Positions 62,504-64,000 of a stretch of 64,000 nt of DNA are shown piece after piece. Below the pieces are notes generated by a model that was given only the letters and a program-made list of their open reading frames with translations, did not search any database and was not told the origin of the DNA. Source of the DNA: BOG-931 sp963781725 (GTDB lineage: Bacteria; Pseudomonadota; Alphaproteobacteria; Rhizobiales; Xanthobacteraceae); the NCBI GenBank assembly GCA_963781725.1, contig CAWAGV010000002.1, positions 1,674,001 through 1,738,000 of the forward strand, written 5' to 3'. Position 1 is the first letter of the stretch, and each line of letters starts with the position of its first letter. A program made the position numbers and the translations under genes.

Positions 62504-64000
62504 TCAGAATTTCCCCGCCACCCGCACGTCGTCGCCGTTCTTGTAGGCCGGGTTCTTCCAGCCATTTTCGTCGTAATCGGCCATGCATTTCTCGACTAGC
62601 GCTTCCATCTGCTTGAGCTGGCCGTTGAACTGCGCCTGCTGCAGCGGAAAAATCCGCACCAGCTCGTGGCTGCCGGAATAGTTCATCTCGTAGAGCTCGT
62701 GGCGGGCGCCGAATTCGGTGCCGATCGCGTCCCACAGCAGCTTCATGATCTTGATGCGCTCCTTGTAATCGATGCCGTTCGAACCGCGCACGTATTTGGC
62801 GAGATATTTGTCGATCTCGGGATTTTTGAAATCGAGCGCGTGCGAGGGCAGGTAGATCAGGCCCGAGGCGACGACCTTCTCGACGATGTTGCGGATCTGC
62901 GGATAGGCTTCCGTCATGAACAGGCGGTAGGTGCTCGACACCCGCCCGTTCGGCAGCACCGCGCCGTTGACCCACGGTTCCGGGTTCATCGCCATGGCGT
63001 CGGTCAGCGCCCAGAACAGGTTGCGCCAGCCGATCACCTCGCCGATCTGGGCCTGCACGCCGCGGAAGCTTTCGACGCCGGTGACGCGCGCGGCCTTGAA
63101 CAACAGGCCGGCGATGAAATCGAGCTTCACCGCAAGCCGCGTGCAGCCCTGCATGGTGAAGCCGTTGAAGAAGCCGGACCGCGGATAGAAATTCTTCAGC
63201 CGCTCGATGTCGCGGTGGATGAACACGTTCTCCCATGGGATGAACGCGTTATCGAACACGAAGATCGCGTCGTTCTCGTCGAAGCGCGAGGTCAGCGGAT
63301 AATCCCACGGCGAGCCGGTGGCGGCGGCGGAGAACTCATAGGACTGCCGGCAGATCAGCTTGATGCCCGGCGTGTTCATCGGCGCGATGAACATCACCAC
63401 CATCGCCGGATCGTTGATCTCCTGGCCCATGTTCTGGCCGAGGAAGTTGTAATGGGTCAGCGCCGAATTGGTCGCCACCACCTTGGCGCCGGAGACATAG
63501 ATGCCGGCGTCGGTCTCCTTCTGGATGGTGATGTAGACATCCTTGACCTCTTCGGCCGGCTTGTTGCGGTCGATCGGCGGATTGACCAGCGCGTGATTGA
63601 GATAGAGCACCGCCTCCTGCGCACGCTTGTGCCAGGCCCGGGCGTTGTCGGCGAACTTGCCGTAGAATTCGGCATTGGCGCCGAGCGTGTTGAGAAACGC
63701 CGCCTTGTAGTCCGGGCTGCGGCCGGACCAGCCGTAAGTGATGCGCGCCCAGTCGGCGATGGCGTCGCGTTGCGCGATCACGTCTTCTGCCGAACGCGCG
63801 ACCTTGAAATATTTGTGGGTGTAGCCGCCCGAGCCGGTATCGGTCGGCGCGGTGAGCACCGCCTTGTGCTTGTCGTCATGCAGCGCGTCGTAGAGCTGCG
63901 CCATCGAGGCCGCGGCATTGCGGAACGCCGGATGCGTGGTGACGTCCTTGACCCGCTCGCCGTAGATGTAGACCTCGCGGCCGTCGCGCAGCGACTCGAT
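62504..64000 (-). CDS. 4-hydroxyphenylacetate 3-monooxygenase-type (HpaB) flavin hydroxylase, 5' truncated
   Basis: The frame continues past the window end, so only the extreme N-terminus is missing; 498 codons are visible, beginning IESLRDGREVYIYGERV. It is an HpaB-family FADH2-dependent aromatic hydroxylase: VTTHPAFRNAAASMAQLYD, TGSGGYTHKYFKVARSAEDV, the flavin- and substrate-side DRNKPAEEVKDVYITIQKETDAGIYVSGAKVVATNSALTHYNFLG and SRFDENDAIFVFDNAFIPWENVF. A separate flavin reductase (HpaC) is required and not seen. Substrate may be a phenol other than 4-hydroxyphenylacetate. Confidence 0.92.
   Translation of the reverse strand: MESLRDGREVYIYGERVKDVTTHPAFRNAAASMAQLYDALHDDKHKAVLTAPTDTGSGGYTHKYFKVARSAEDVIAQRDAIADWARITYGWSGRSPDYKAAFLNTLGANAEFYGKFADNARAWHKRAQEAVLYLNHALVNPPIDRNKPAEEVKDVYITIQKETDAGIYVSGAKVVATNSALTHYNFLGQNMGQEINDPAMVVMFIAPMNTPGIKLICRQSYEFSAAATGSPWDYPLTSRFDENDAIFVFDNAFIPWENVFIHRDIERLKNFYPRSGFFNGFTMQGCTRLAVKLDFIAGLLFKAARVTGVESFRGVQAQIGEVIGWRNLFWALTDAMAMNPEPWVNGAVLPNGRVSSTYRLFMTEAYPQIRNIVEKVVASGLIYLPSHALDFKNPEIDKYLAKYVRGSNGIDYKERIKIMKLLWDAIGTEFGARHELYEMNYSGSHELVRIFPLQQAQFNGQLKQMEALVEKCMADYDENGWKNPAYKNGDDVRVAGKF

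Overview
The window is high-G+C alphaproteobacterial chromosome. Gene content and order (hrcA-grpE ... dnaK-dnaJ-pmtA-pyrF, leuS-holA, a PmtA-type methyltransferase, an HWE histidine kinase, an EcfG-type promoter) and several families of short palindromic dispersed repeats point to the Bradyrhizobium / Rhodopseudomonas / Xanthobacteraceae part of the Hyphomicrobiales. No rRNA, tRNA, CRISPR array or intact transposase gene was seen.

Layout. 1-3.8 kb: the end of a periplasmic-binding-fold protein (LpoA-like) converging on hemW-rdgB-rph, three overlapping minus-strand genes. 3.8-4.1 kb: two related hairpin repeats. 4.1-13.9 kb: an MmgE/PrpD protein and the heat-shock set hrcA, grpE, dnaK, dnaJ, split by an alkB pair and a GT87 membrane protein; dnaK has a recognisable alphaproteobacterial heat-shock promoter and a strong terminator. 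13.7-18.2 kb: a 33-residue membrane microprotein, pmtA, an FMN reductase, pyrF, DUF1330 genes (one frameshifted, one a two-domain fusion), dapB and a small membrane protein. 18.2-30.3 kb: housekeeping and repair genes (DoxX, Ku, orphan DctP, gpmI, AraC/Ogt fusion, DUF2244, nth), an acyl-CoA synthetase, a di-haem cytochrome c, a thioesterase, an alcohol dehydrogenase and a cysteine-dioxygenase-like cupin.

30.4-48 kb looks accessory and catabolic: an acyltransferase, UbiD, a Bug/TctC solute receptor, an LVIVD propeller protein, a frameshifted CobW, a two-gene molybdenum hydroxylase, a two-gene CoA-transferase, two Gfo/Idh/MocA oxidoreductases, a frameshifted flavin/Fe-S reductase and a frameshifted bluB. 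The 3' end of the CoA-transferase beta gene occurs twice, flanking an inserted Pro/Ala-rich protein gene, and is followed by an AT-richer patch with a 43-codon ORF. Repeat elements sit in most intergenic gaps here and even supply ribosome-binding sites and stop codons.

48-64 kb: a small exported protein behind a sigma-54-like promoter, DUF2147, an acyltransferase remnant, a double-permease ABC transporter with its ATPase, a metal-sensor-like protein, holA, leuS, a Tat-exported peptide-type receptor, an aldo/keto reductase, a SIMPL protein, an HWE kinase with a downstream 90-residue protein that has its own EcfG-type promoter, and the 3' part of an HpaB-type monooxygenase.

Four genes carry single-nucleotide frameshifts (near 16170, 36450, 46463 and 47561). 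They may be real decay or assembly errors and should be checked against reads before any biological reading.
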